Made by a program: the position numbers and the translations under genes
Notes under the pieces: generated by a model
Told to the model about the DNA's origin: nothing
The model's input: only the letters and a program-made list of their open reading frames with translations
Databases searched by the model: none
Assembly: GCA_017307785.1 (NCBI GenBank)
Contig: JAFKGI010000002.1
Span: forward strand, 248,001-312,000
Direction of reading: 5' to 3'
From: Vulcanimicrobiota bacterium
GTDB lineage: Bacteria > Vulcanimicrobiota > Xenobia > Xenobiales > JADMJV01
DNA: 64,000 bases
Part shown: piece after piece, positions 23,886 to 32,045 of the stretch
How the letters are laid out: each line of letters starts with the position of its first letter
Position numbering within the stretch: position 1 is the stretch's first letter

Positions 23886-25946
23886 TCCCAGACCGCTCCA
23901 GAACGGCTGACACCGATAGCGAAAGGTCACCACCCCGGTTCCGGGAGCCACCGCCACTGAGGAGAGCAGTCCGTAGGAACGATGGATTGGCAAATCCTTT
24001 CCATCTCCTTGAGCACTCCAGCCAGGGTAGTCAGGAAGCGAAACGGTTAACCAACCACTGGCGCCTCCCATCTCCAATTGGATCTCGGCAGGGGTCCACT
24101 TGCGAATCGAGGGCTTTCCCTCGTGAAATTGGGCAACCGCCTCAGGCTCGTGATCGAACCAGACTTCCGCCTGCGGGTCGAAATCCGGAGCATCAAAAGC
24201 GCGACGCCCGGTTTTTGCCTGGCGGGAGAGCCAGAAGCCGGGCAAAGGAGCGGGCAATTCCTCCACTCCACGCTCCGTGATCAAGAAGCGAATCCCCAGC
24301 ATCCTGCTCATCGGATTCAGCGGCCAGGAGGGTTTGGCTCCAGCCGCCAGCTCGGAGGGGTGGAAGTTCATGAACATCATTCGCTGCCACTCTTGCGCTT
24401 CCGCCGCCCGTCCGTGCTGCATCCAGAAGAGAAAGTCCACCACCCGCCGCAGCGCCAGGGGAGAAAAGCCCGCCACGTTACGAGCTCCCACCAACACGGT
24501 GCGCTCGGGGTTGAGGCTGTAGTAGACCGTTTCTCCCGGCCGCAGCGCTCGAGACGCCTCGGCCAGCATGCGCTTCTCCGCCTCGGCCATTTCGGGTCGG
24601 GCGAAGATCGAGTCGTGGACGAATAACACCGGTGCGGAAACCTGCAAAAGACAGGCAAGCCAGACCAGCCGACCGCGCCAGACAGGCAGGCTTGCCAGCA
24701 GCCAACAAAGGGCGAGGCTACCCAGCAAGAGTATGTGGGAAGCCAACCAATCGCTGCGCCCCCAGACCAGGAAGAGCAGGTAGTAAAGCGTGGCCGGCGC
24801 GGCCAGCCAGGGACGGCGACTGGAACCCAGGCGCTCCCAGCCGAAGGCCACCAAACCCATCAACAAGATCGGGAAAGGCGCGAGAAATCGGACGGAAACT
24901 CGGAAATTGGCAAAAAGGGGAAAATGGTGGAAGAGCCAGAGTCCGATCGGACTGGAGACCCCCAGGGCCAACACTCCGTCTATCCCAAGTAAGGCAACCC
25001 AGCCTCGAACCCAGTTGCGCCGCCCGGCTAAGGGCATCAGGCCACACAGCCACAAACACGAGAGGGCGATTCCCGGAACGGCCACATACTCGTGAACGTT
25101 ACGCTGCGTCGACTGATGACGCTGGGCCTGAGAACCGTAGAACGGCGAGTAAATCGTGCCCAGGTGCAAATCAGGGAGAAGCGTGGACGATTCCAGCGCC
25201 TCGGCGCGGAAAGGCACCGAACGCACCACCTCCTGCTGGCTCTGCTCCCGCAGCGGTAGCCAGGTCGGAGCGGTCAGCAGCAGAGCCACACCTCCGGCCA
25301 GCACCGCCCAGGCGACCGGTTTCCAGCTCCGCAACCGAAAGAGAAACCAGAGAGCGAAGTTGAACCCAAAAATCATGGTCAACTGCCAGCCGCCTCCATG
25401 CCCGACCAGGGCGAGCAGTAGAGCCAACTGCACGGCGGGTCGCGGACCCGGCTTCCGGCAAAGCTGCTCCAAACGGCCGAGAATGGCGGGGGCAAAGGTC
25501 AGGATCGGATAAAAGACGACGTTGCCCACCAGATGCACTCGGGCCGAGGAGCCCGCATAGACAACGGCTCCCAGGCGGGCGGCCGTCCCGTCCAGCTGCT
25601 GACTTCGCAGATAGTGGTAGGCGCAGAAGTAGGCCAGCACGCTGTGGACAAGATAGTAGCCGAGCAATCCGGTCTCGGGATTGGCCAGGCCGAACCAGAG
25701 CTGAGGAAGGTAGAGAAGACGTCCGAGGGTTGCCCCGGTCAAAGGCATCCCCAGATTGCTGAAGGGATACCATTCGGGCCAGTGACCCGATAGGAGCATG
25801 GATTTCCAGTAAGCCAACATCGGGATTTCGAAGTTGGCGGAATCGTTGGACAGGAGGATCTCCTGGCGCCACCAGACCGGCAGGAACGGTAAAAAAAGCA
25901 GCGCCAAGGCCAGCAAATGCCAGAGCCAGGGGCGCTCAGACTTCAT
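23775..25946 (-). CDS. Large polytopic membrane protein, YfhO-like, 723 aa
   Basis: Same architecture as its convergent neighbour: a row of membrane helices, a first external loop with LLSNDSANFEIPMLAYWKSMLLSGHWPEWYPFSNLGMP, a soluble region after residue 450, and one final helix (GLGLAGVGLLLCFGG). Probably a GT-C-fold glycosyltransferase or a related exporter partner. ATG 25946 is chosen because AAGGA lies eight nt upstream; ATG 25955 is also in frame. Its start overlaps the stop of the preceding gene by 11 nt and so it is the last gene of a three-gene coupled unit (27.1-28.6 kb genes first). Confidence 0.75.
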   Translation of the reverse strand: MKSERPWLWHLLALALLFLPFLPVWWRQEILLSNDSANFEIPMLAYWKSMLLSGHWPEWYPFSNLGMPLTGATLGRLLYLPQLWFGLANPETGLLGYYLVHSVLAYFCAYHYLRSQQLDGTAARLGAVVYAGSSARVHLVGNVVFYPILTFAPAILGRLEQLCRKPGPRPAVQLALLLALVGHGGGWQLTMIFGFNFALWFLFRLRSWKPVAWAVLAGGVALLLTAPTWLPLREQSQQEVVRSVPFRAEALESSTLLPDLHLGTIYSPFYGSQAQRHQSTQRNVHEYVAVPGIALSCLWLCGLMPLAGRRNWVRGWVALLGIDGVLALGVSSPIGLWLFHHFPLFANFRVSVRFLAPFPILLMGLVAFGWERLGSSRRPWLAAPATLYYLLFLVWGRSDWLASHILLLGSLALCWLLASLPVWRGRLVWLACLLQVSAPVLFVHDSIFARPEMAEAEKRMLAEASRALRPGETVYYSLNPERTVLVGARNVAGFSPLALRRVVDFLFWMQHGRAAEAQEWQRMMFMNFHPSELAAGAKPSWPLNPMSRMLGIRFLITERGVEELPAPLPGFWLSRQAKTGRRAFDAPDFDPQAEVWFDHEPEAVAQFHEGKPSIRKWTPAEIQLEMGGASGWLTVSLPDYPGWSAQGDGKDLPIHRSYGLLSSVAVAPGTGVVTFRYRCQPFWSGLGLAGVGLLLCFGGWLIKPAAARNSEQKASEQSQAGEG

Positions 25947-27141
25947 CTTCCGCATCCTTGCAGCGGTGATTTTCGATCAACAAAGCAATCAACGCCAGCG
26001 TGGCCGTCCACGCCCCCCAACCCCCGGCCCGGAAAGAAGCGTGAGCCGCATTGAGCGACCCGTTCCAGACCAGGTCTCCGGAGAGAGCCAGGTGGATCGT
26101 CAAGGCCACCGCTGCCAGCGCCGCCCAGGGCCGCCCCGGCTTCAGCTGACTGACCACCAGCAGCAGAGGCACGATGTTCAGGACGCACTGGTAGGTCCAG
26201 CAAAAGGCCGCCATGGTCTGAAAAGTCAAAATCCCCACGGCCAGCCACAAGGCTTCGGCTCCCCTCCGACGAGCCCGCCAGGCGCCTCGGAAATAGAGAA
26301 GCAGCATGCCCGCGAAGAGCACCTTGGAAAACAACGCCAGCTCTGGCTCCCAGCCCGGCCAGAAACGGATCAAAACCGCGGGCACGGAGTGGGAGCGATC
26401 ATAAGCTTTGATGGGCAGATGGAGAACCGAGGAGAAAAAATCGAAGAAAAGCGGCAGGCCGGCGTAGGCCAGGGCAATCGCGTGAGTTACGCCGACGACC
26501 GCCAGCCATCCCCACAACGCCCTCTGCTTTTGTTTGCGCGCGAGCGAGGCCAGAAGAAGAACAGGATAGGCTTTGGAAAGACTGGCCAGGCCGAGGAGGC
26601 TGCCGGCCAGGAATGGCAGACCTCGCAGCCAGGCCGCGTAGGCCCCGGCCAGCAGGCCGGCACAAAGCAGTCCTACCTGGGCCAGAACGAGATTGTCTAA
26701 TCCCAGCGGGGAAAGCAGCGTCCCCAAGGTGAGCAACAACGCCAGCGTGAGAGGCAAGAGTCTGGCTCCGAAAAGCTCACAGGTCAGCCAGGCGATTCCA
26801 GACACGAACACCACGATCGACAGAGAGGTATACAGCGTCAGAGCCTGCCCCAGGCTCAAAAAGGTGGTGGGCAGCAGCAAGGCATACCAGCCGGGCACAT
26901 GATAGTTTTCCCCGGGATTGTAGTTGGTGTTCAGCAGCCGCAGACCGATCTGGCGGAACTCCTCACCATAGATCGACTGTCCGACTCGGATGGTCCAGGA
27001 GCACACCCAGAATCGCCGGAAGTCCACTCCGAAAAAGGCGGAAACCTTACTCCAGGCCAGCAGAGGTTGGGGAGTGCTGGCCACCGCCACCAATAACAAG
27101 AACAGGCACACTGCCAGCAGCGCTTTTTGATTCCGAGGCAT
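25936..27141 (-). CDS. Polytopic GT-C type glycosyltransferase (GT87/DUF2029-like), paralogue B
   Basis: 401 aa with about ten membrane helices. Paralogue of the protein at 11386-12588: shared blocks are FRRFWVCSWTIRVGQSIYG, NYHVPGWYALLLP, AAFCWTYQCVLNIVP and GDLVWNGSLN. The NYHxPG loop and conserved Trp/Arg belong to the GT87-like group, which uses polyprenyl-phosphate sugars on the outer side of the membrane. ATG 27141 stands 2 nt after the preceding stop. Having two such paralogues at opposite ends of one glycan locus suggests successive additions of similar sugars. Confidence 0.75.
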   Translation of the reverse strand: MPRNQKALLAVCLFLLLVAVASTPQPLLAWSKVSAFFGVDFRRFWVCSWTIRVGQSIYGEEFRQIGLRLLNTNYNPGENYHVPGWYALLLPTTFLSLGQALTLYTSLSIVVFVSGIAWLTCELFGARLLPLTLALLLTLGTLLSPLGLDNLVLAQVGLLCAGLLAGAYAAWLRGLPFLAGSLLGLASLSKAYPVLLLASLARKQKQRALWGWLAVVGVTHAIALAYAGLPLFFDFFSSVLHLPIKAYDRSHSVPAVLIRFWPGWEPELALFSKVLFAGMLLLYFRGAWRARRRGAEALWLAVGILTFQTMAAFCWTYQCVLNIVPLLLVVSQLKPGRPWAALAAVALTIHLALSGDLVWNGSLNAAHASFRAGGWGAWTATLALIALLIENHRCKDAEDEV

Positions 27142-27143
27142 TC

Positions 27144-28649
27144 TCAGCGAGCGCCTCCGACCCGTTGGTAGAGTCGCAGTCCGCCCTGACCCTCCAGCAA
27201 TCGATAACCGGAGGTAATGAACTGCAATTCTTCCTCGGCTCGCTGGCGGTATTCTTCAGCGGGGATCCCATAACTCTCTTGCATCGCCTGAGGGTCCAGA
27301 CCCAGATACACGATATACTCCACCTGTTTCTGCTCGAGCATCTGGCGAGCGTCTTCCAATTCCTTTCGAGAATACAGGTAAGGGGTCAACACCGGGACGC
27401 GCAGTGGGTTGCGTAGATTCTCGGTGGTGTAAAGGCTGCAGAAGTAGGGATAGCTCAGGACCGTGCTTCCCGGAGGAAAAAAGCGCTGACTCCACTGGTG
27501 GGCCTGGTCGATGGCGCCGGCCTGCCCGGCTGACTGGGTCCAGTAGACTCCGGCACGAGTCGCAATCGGCAAATTCCAACTCGACTGCAAGAAGCCCACT
27601 CGAAGCCCCGCACCCACGATTTCGCAGGCTGCCCATCCCAGGGCCAGCCGATTCTTGTGAGGCAGGAGACTGAGCAATCCAACTTCGCACAAGAAAATAC
27701 CCGGACAGGAAAATGCCAGATAGGAAACGACCTGGCGGTTGCCGTTGGCGGCGGCCCAGGCCAGCATACACCAGCCCAGCGTCGCCAGCCGAGGCTGGCG
27801 AAACTTTTCAAAGACGGCCAGACTCAGCACTACGGTGATGTAATAAAGGCCATAGGTCTGCGTTTGCAGCCAAAAATTGGAGAGGATGGCGCCCCGCGCC
27901 AGCAAGGGAACTCCAGCCGAGAAGCCCAGCCGACCCAACCCCAACCAGCTCTCCCAGTTGTAGGCGTGGTGGTTGTAGCTCAAGTGCTGCAACAAATCCA
28001 GAAAGTTCTGTTGCCAGACTCGTCCCAACACCGGCAAAAACGGCGCCCAGAGTAAGAGACTGGTTCCCACCGCAGCGGCCAGAACACTTCTCAATCCCGA
28101 ACAGCGATAGCGAATCCAGACGAAGGCAATCATCAGTCCGCTGGCCAGACCGTCCGACTGGAGAGTCCAAAAAGCCAGAGCCAGAGCTGCTCCCAGTGGC
28201 AGGGCAAAACGAGGCTCCTCGCGCCAACGCACCACCAGATAAAAGGTCGAAAGCGTGAACAGCGTACTCCACCAGTGGTAGCTCAGAATGGGAAAGGCGG
28301 TCAGACCACCGCAGCACCAGAGCAGCCAGGGCAGATAGGCCAGGCGCGACGGCAGAGTGCGGCGTCCGATGGCATAGATCAACAGTCCGCTCAAGGCGGA
28401 TACCAGGGCCATCAGCAGACGAGTAGCCAGACGGTCGCTTCCCAGCAGGGCAAAAAAGACCGCCGACAAGAGGTAGGAGCCCGGCGTATGGCGCGTGTCC
28501 CAGTGATAGTAGGGCCACTCTCCGCGCAGCAGCCGGGTCGCCCCCAGAACGGTAACCGCCTCATCATCCATGCCGAAGTAAGTCGACCAGTAGGGAGCGG
28601 TCAGCAGAAAATTGATCCCGAACAAGAGCAGTGCAGTTCCGCGGCGCAT
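27144..28649 (-). CDS. GT-C glycosyltransferase of the PMT/ArnT (GT39/GT83) type
   Basis: About 500 aa with ten or more membrane helices and a soluble C-terminal domain (from about residue 390). The first external loop YFGMDDEAVTVLGATRLLRGEWPYYHWD contains the acidic pair expected for the catalytic base in protein-O-mannosyltransferase and ArnT relatives, followed by the HTPGSYLL pattern. ATG 28649 is preceded by ACAGG six nt upstream; GTG 28664 is in frame but lacks a ribosome-binding site. First gene of a minus-strand trio with the next two genes (2-nt gap, then 11-nt overlap). Acceptor unknown: lipid, glycan or protein. Confidence 0.78.
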   Translation of the reverse strand: MRRGTALLLFGINFLLTAPYWSTYFGMDDEAVTVLGATRLLRGEWPYYHWDTRHTPGSYLLSAVFFALLGSDRLATRLLMALVSALSGLLIYAIGRRTLPSRLAYLPWLLWCCGGLTAFPILSYHWWSTLFTLSTFYLVVRWREEPRFALPLGAALALAFWTLQSDGLASGLMIAFVWIRYRCSGLRSVLAAAVGTSLLLWAPFLPVLGRVWQQNFLDLLQHLSYNHHAYNWESWLGLGRLGFSAGVPLLARGAILSNFWLQTQTYGLYYITVVLSLAVFEKFRQPRLATLGWCMLAWAAANGNRQVVSYLAFSCPGIFLCEVGLLSLLPHKNRLALGWAACEIVGAGLRVGFLQSSWNLPIATRAGVYWTQSAGQAGAIDQAHQWSQRFFPPGSTVLSYPYFCSLYTTENLRNPLRVPVLTPYLYSRKELEDARQMLEQKQVEYIVYLGLDPQAMQESYGIPAEEYRQRAEEELQFITSGYRLLEGQGGLRLYQRVGGAR

Positions 28650-28710
28650 GGCCAGCCTGTTCACCTCGGCCCGGCGCGGGGCCTGTTCAGAAGCCGGTAT
28701 GGGAGTCTCC

Positions 28711-28737
28711 TTGATTTATGTCGCCATGCGATATAAT
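28711..28737 (+). promoter_or_regulatory. Promoter with consensus -10 for the gene at 28747
   Basis: TTGATT (28711-28716) and a perfect TATAAT (28732-28737) with a short 15-nt spacer. Expected transcription start 28743-28745, two to four nt before the ATG at 28747, giving an almost leaderless mRNA. Confidence 0.6.
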
Positions 28738-28746
28738 ATGCCGACC

Positions 28747-29154
28747 ATGTTCGAAACCCTGACCATCACCACTCTGCTGTTCGTCGCCTTCTTCGCCTAC
28801 CAGAACATGCGCTGGGGCTTGACCAGCGCCATTCCCAAGGACGACGAGGCGCGGTTGCGATTTTACTGCAGCGAGTGCCTGACCAGCCTGAAAAGCTTGT
28901 TGGCGGGGGCCGAAATCAAGCATCTGGAAACAGCAAGCCTTTGCCTGGCGGACGACCGCCGTCTGTCGGCCGTGGAAGGCAAGGTGCTGTTGGCCGAACG
29001 GACGCTGTGCAATCTGGGGCCACGGGGCTCCCTACAGTTCGAACGACTCTCCGACACCGGACTGATGGTGACCATTCAGGCTCAGGAAACGGACAAGTCC
29101 CATCGCATCGCGGTGCGTCTGGATGTCAAGTTTCTGGAGCCGGCCGTACAATAA
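28747..29154 (+). CDS. Hypothetical membrane-anchored protein, 135 aa
   Basis: One N-terminal membrane segment (TLTITTLLFVAFFAYQNM) followed by a cytosolic or periplasmic soluble domain of about 110 residues with two Cys in YCSECLTSLK and a beta-rich second half (LSAVEGKVLLAERTLCNLG, GLMVTIQAQETDKSHRIAVRLDVKFLEP). Not recognised. ATG 28747 rather than 28738 because the consensus -10 ends at 28737. No ribosome-binding site, in line with leaderless translation. Convergent with the PRC-barrel gene; the 53-nt gap contains only an imperfect G/C-rich hairpin without a T run. Confidence 0.7.
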   Translation: MFETLTITTLLFVAFFAYQNMRWGLTSAIPKDDEARLRFYCSECLTSLKSLLAGAEIKHLETASLCLADDRRLSAVEGKVLLAERTLCNLGPRGSLQFERLSDTGLMVTIQAQETDKSHRIAVRLDVKFLEPAVQ

Positions 29155-29207
29155 AAGCGGCCCTCGCCGTGAGCGGGACCGCAGTCTTGAAGGTGTTGTA
29201 GAAGGAC

Positions 29208-29651
29208 TTAATTGCGGCGGAAGCGGCCGCGGCGACGGTGACCACCGCCTCCGCCATTTCCACCGCCGTCATGACCGCCGTGGTGACGGTGCATCTGATG
29301 ATCGCCACGATCTCGGTTTTCGCGGTTTTCGCGGTTTTCGCGATTGTCGCGGTCCCCTCCATTGTTGTGGTGGTGGCGCTCGCGGGCCAGGTAGCGGCCT
29401 TCCTGGAATTCAGGTAGAGCCGACACATCCTCCGAACTGATCGTGAGGAAAATGCCGCGGAACAAGATTCTTTCGACGCTGTGCACGGGCGCGAGTACGT
29501 CGTTGTGCAACAGCATGCCTTTCTCGAGCACCAGGTGGGAAACGCTCTCGCTTCCCGGGTCCACCATCATGAAGCGTAGCCGTCCAACCTTTTCACCTTC
29601 TTTGCTGTAGACGGCACTGCCGACGTGTAAGTCGGCCACACTCAAGGACAC
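29208..29651 (-). CDS. PRC-barrel-like protein with Arg/Asn/His/Gly-rich tail, 147 aa
   Basis: Residues 1-85 fit a PRC-barrel beta domain (VADLHVGSAVYSKEGEKVGRLRFMMVD, then HLVLEKGMLLHNDVLAPVHSVERI), a fold seen in RimM and in photosynthetic reaction-centre subunit H. Residues 88-147 are of low complexity: His/Asn, then Asn-Arg-Glu triplet repeats, then Gly/His, ending in RRRGRFRRN. Such basic, Gly-rich tails often bind RNA or acidic polymers. GTG 29651 with AGGAG about eleven nt upstream; a TTG two codons later is possible. Divergent from the pilT pair across a 208-nt gap. Confidence 0.65.
   Translation of the reverse strand: MSLSVADLHVGSAVYSKEGEKVGRLRFMMVDPGSESVSHLVLEKGMLLHNDVLAPVHSVERILFRGIFLTISSEDVSALPEFQEGRYLARERHHHNNGGDRDNRENRENRENRDRGDHQMHRHHGGHDGGGNGGGGGHRRRGRFRRN
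29314..29349. repeat. Tandem 9-nt repeat inside the PRC-barrel gene
   Basis: Three exact copies of CGGTTTTCG (29314-29340) and one diverged copy (29341-29349). On the minus strand they encode the Arg-Glu-Asn repeats of the tail. Confidence 0.85.
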
Positions 29652-29696
29652 GATAGAGTTATCTCCTGACGGATTGATGCCCTATCAGTTACAGGC

Positions 29697-29732
29697 AGGA
29701 GAAAGATCTCCTTCGTCTTTCTCGGCGAAGGA
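29697..29732. other. Overlapping inverted repeats compatible with an H-type pseudoknot
   Basis: GAGAAAGA (29699-29706) pairs with TCTTTCTC (29716-29723). The loop between them holds TCCTTCG (29709-29715), which pairs with CGAAGGA (29726-29732). A third option, AGGAGA with TCTCCT, competes with both. It lies in the 208-nt gap between the divergent PRC-barrel and pilT genes, so it could act as RNA in either leader or as DNA operator. Confidence 0.5.
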
Positions 29733-29859
29733 AATCGACACTCTAGCAGTGAAACTGGCCAGCCAATAGGCAGGGGTCCCAATAGTTTCCGGGAGCGGTT
29801 GCTGGACCGGCGAGTCCATTCGAACGCCTCACCGAATTCGTTGTGTAGGAGCAGAACGT

Positions 29860-30951
29860 TTGTCGATCGAGATGAACCAGTTGCTGTTGGACATGGTCCA
29901 ACAGGGCGGGTCCGACCTTCTGGTAGCCGCCGGTTACCCTGTCACCATGCGAAAGTATGGTGCCTTGGTGAACATGAGCGAGGGACTGCTCACGCAAGCA
30001 CAGGTCGAATCCTGCCTGCAACAGGTACTCACCGAAACCGAACTGGAGACGCTGCGCACCCAGCAAGACATGGACTTCGCCTACCAGGTGGAGCACCCCA
30101 CTCGAGGCTACTGCCGCTTCCGCGCCAATGCGTTCTACCAGCGCTTCGGCCCCAGTATCTGCTTCCGCGCCATCCCCAAAGAAATCCCCACCCTGGCCGA
30201 CCTGGGACTACCCGAGGACCTGGGGCCCGGCCTGATGGAATTTCACCAGGGCCTGGTGCTCGTGACCGGCCCGACCGGTTGCGGCAAAACCTCCACACTG
30301 GCGGCGCTCACCGATTTCTGTAATCGCACTCGCGCCCTCAACGTGATTACCGTGGAAGACCCGATCGAATTCGTGCATCCCACCAAGCGCAGCCTGATTG
30401 TGCAGCGCCAGGTCGGACTCCATTGCGACTCCTACGCCAGCGCCCTGCGCGCCAGCCTGCGCGAAGACCCCGACCTGATTCTGGTCGGCGAGTTGCGCGA
30501 TCTGGATACGATTTCGCTGGCGATCACGGCCGCCGAAACGGGCCACCTTGTATTGAGCACTCTCAACACCATTTCCGCCGCTCAAACCATCAACCGTATC
30601 GTTAACGCCTTCCCACCCAGACAGCAGTCTCAGGTGCGCATGATGTTGGCCGACTCTTTACGAGGCGTGATTTCTCAGCAGTTGCTGCCTCGCGCCGACG
30701 GCAAAGGTCGTGTCGCCGCCATCGAAGTGATGTACGCCAATGGCCCCATCGGCAACCTGATTCGTGAAAACAAAATGCACCAGGTGAACTCGGTCATGCA
30801 GACCGGTTCGAAGCGCGGCATGCGCCTGATGGATGACAGTTTGCTCGCCCTCGTCAAATCGGGCACAGTCGACCCTCGCGAGGCCGTCGACCGCGCTCAC
30901 GACAAGAATACGTTCATCGAGCGAGCCCATATTACCGGAGGCAGTCGATGA
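29860..30951 (+). CDS. PilT-like twitching ATPase, first copy, altered His box
   Basis: Hexameric secretion-type ATPase of the PilT/PilU group that powers retraction of type IV pili from the cytosolic side of the inner membrane. Walker A is GPTGCGKT, the Asp box VEDPIEFVHP, Walker B LILVGELRDLDT, and the C-terminal GPIGNLIRE resembles PilT's AIRNLIRE. The His box is changed: where the second copy has TLHTNSA, this protein has TLNTISA (Asn 236 for His). TTG start with AGGAG eight nt upstream. The second copy follows in an ATGA overlap. Most likely a PilU-like accessory motor rather than the main retraction ATPase. Confidence 0.85.
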   Translation: MSIEMNQLLLDMVQQGGSDLLVAAGYPVTMRKYGALVNMSEGLLTQAQVESCLQQVLTETELETLRTQQDMDFAYQVEHPTRGYCRFRANAFYQRFGPSICFRAIPKEIPTLADLGLPEDLGPGLMEFHQGLVLVTGPTGCGKTSTLAALTDFCNRTRALNVITVEDPIEFVHPTKRSLIVQRQVGLHCDSYASALRASLREDPDLILVGELRDLDTISLAITAAETGHLVLSTLNTISAAQTINRIVNAFPPRQQSQVRMMLADSLRGVISQQLLPRADGKGRVAAIEVMYANGPIGNLIRENKMHQVNSVMQTGSKRGMRLMDDSLLALVKSGTVDPREAVDRAHDKNTFIERAHITGGSR

Positions 30952-32045
30952 TCCGTCGTTCCGAAATGCTGGACCGCTTTCTCCACCTGGTGGTGGACCG
31001 GGGCGGTTCCGACTTGCACTTGCAGACTCAGTCTCCGCCGGCCATTCGCATCCTGGGTGAGGTCGTCTTCCTGGACGAGCCGCCGCTGGATCACCAATAC
31101 ATGGAAAACCTGATCAACGCGGTGCTCGATGAGCATCATCAGGACACTTTGTTCTCCACCGGCAGTTGCGATCTCGCTTATGAAGTTCCGGAATTAGCTC
31201 GCTTCCGCGCCAACTTTCTGCTGCAGCACCACGGCTATGGAGCCGTGCTGCGCGTCATCCCCTCCAAGATTCCCACCATGGAGCAGCTCGATTTGCCGGA
31301 CGTCCTGCGCGATGTCTGCAACTACAACAAGGGCCTGGTGATCGTGACCGGACCGACCGGCTCGGGTAAGTCCACCACTCTGGCCGCCATGGTCAATCAC
31401 ATCAACGAGAATCGTGGCGTCCACATCATCACCATCGAGGACCCGATCGAATTTACCCACAACTCCAAGAAGGCCATGATTCAGCAGCGCCAGGTCGGCG
31501 TCCATGCGCGCTCCTTTAACCAGGCCCTGCGCGCCGCTCTGCGCGAGTCTCCCGATATCGTGCTGGTGGGCGAAATGCGCGACCTGGAAACCATTTCGGA
31601 AGCGATCAGTGCCGCCGAAACGGGCCACCTTGTGTTCGGCACCCTGCACACCAACTCGGCGGCCAAAACCGTCGACCGCATCATCGACGTTTTCCCCGCC
31701 GACGCCCAGGACTCGATCCGTTCGATGCTCTCGGGCACGCTCAAAGCGGTCGTAGCCCAACAACTCGTCAAGACCGAAGACGGCAGCGGCCGCGTGGCCG
31801 TGCAAGAAATCATGCTGGTCAATATGGGCGTGGCCGGTTTGATCCGCGAAGGCAAGACCACGCAAATCGGCTCCTTCATCACCATGGGCGCCAAAGAAGG
31901 CATGCAGAGCATGGACCAGCACCTGATTCGCCTGACTCAGGAAAACCGCATTTCGGTCGAGATGGCCTACGAGCGCTGCCACGTGCCGACCTCGCTGCAA
32001 CGTGCCGGCATTCAACCCCCGCCCGGCTGGGGCCAAAAGGATTAA
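30948..32045 (+). CDS. pilT: PilT twitching-motility ATPase, second copy
   Basis: 365-aa retraction ATPase with all canonical boxes: GPTGSGKSTT, IEDPIEFTH, IVLVGEMRDLET, the His box GTLHTNSA (His 234), and MGVAGLIREGKT at the end. GGAGG six nt before the ATG 30948, which overlaps the stop of the first copy. No other pilus genes lie in this window apart from pseudopilins at 62-64 kb, so its pilus is encoded elsewhere. Convergent with the Cys-cluster gene on minus (4-bp overlap of stop codons). Confidence 0.9.
   Translation: MIRRSEMLDRFLHLVVDRGGSDLHLQTQSPPAIRILGEVVFLDEPPLDHQYMENLINAVLDEHHQDTLFSTGSCDLAYEVPELARFRANFLLQHHGYGAVLRVIPSKIPTMEQLDLPDVLRDVCNYNKGLVIVTGPTGSGKSTTLAAMVNHINENRGVHIITIEDPIEFTHNSKKAMIQQRQVGVHARSFNQALRAALRESPDIVLVGEMRDLETISEAISAAETGHLVFGTLHTNSAAKTVDRIIDVFPADAQDSIRSMLSGTLKAVVAQQLVKTEDGSGRVAVQEIMLVNMGVAGLIREGKTTQIGSFITMGAKEGMQSMDQHLIRLTQENRISVEMAYERCHVPTSLQRAGIQPPPGWGQKD

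Noticed and set aside
29155..29207. Terminator between the convergent genes at 29154 and 29208
   Set aside because: The G/C-rich inverted repeat has mismatches and no T run on either strand.
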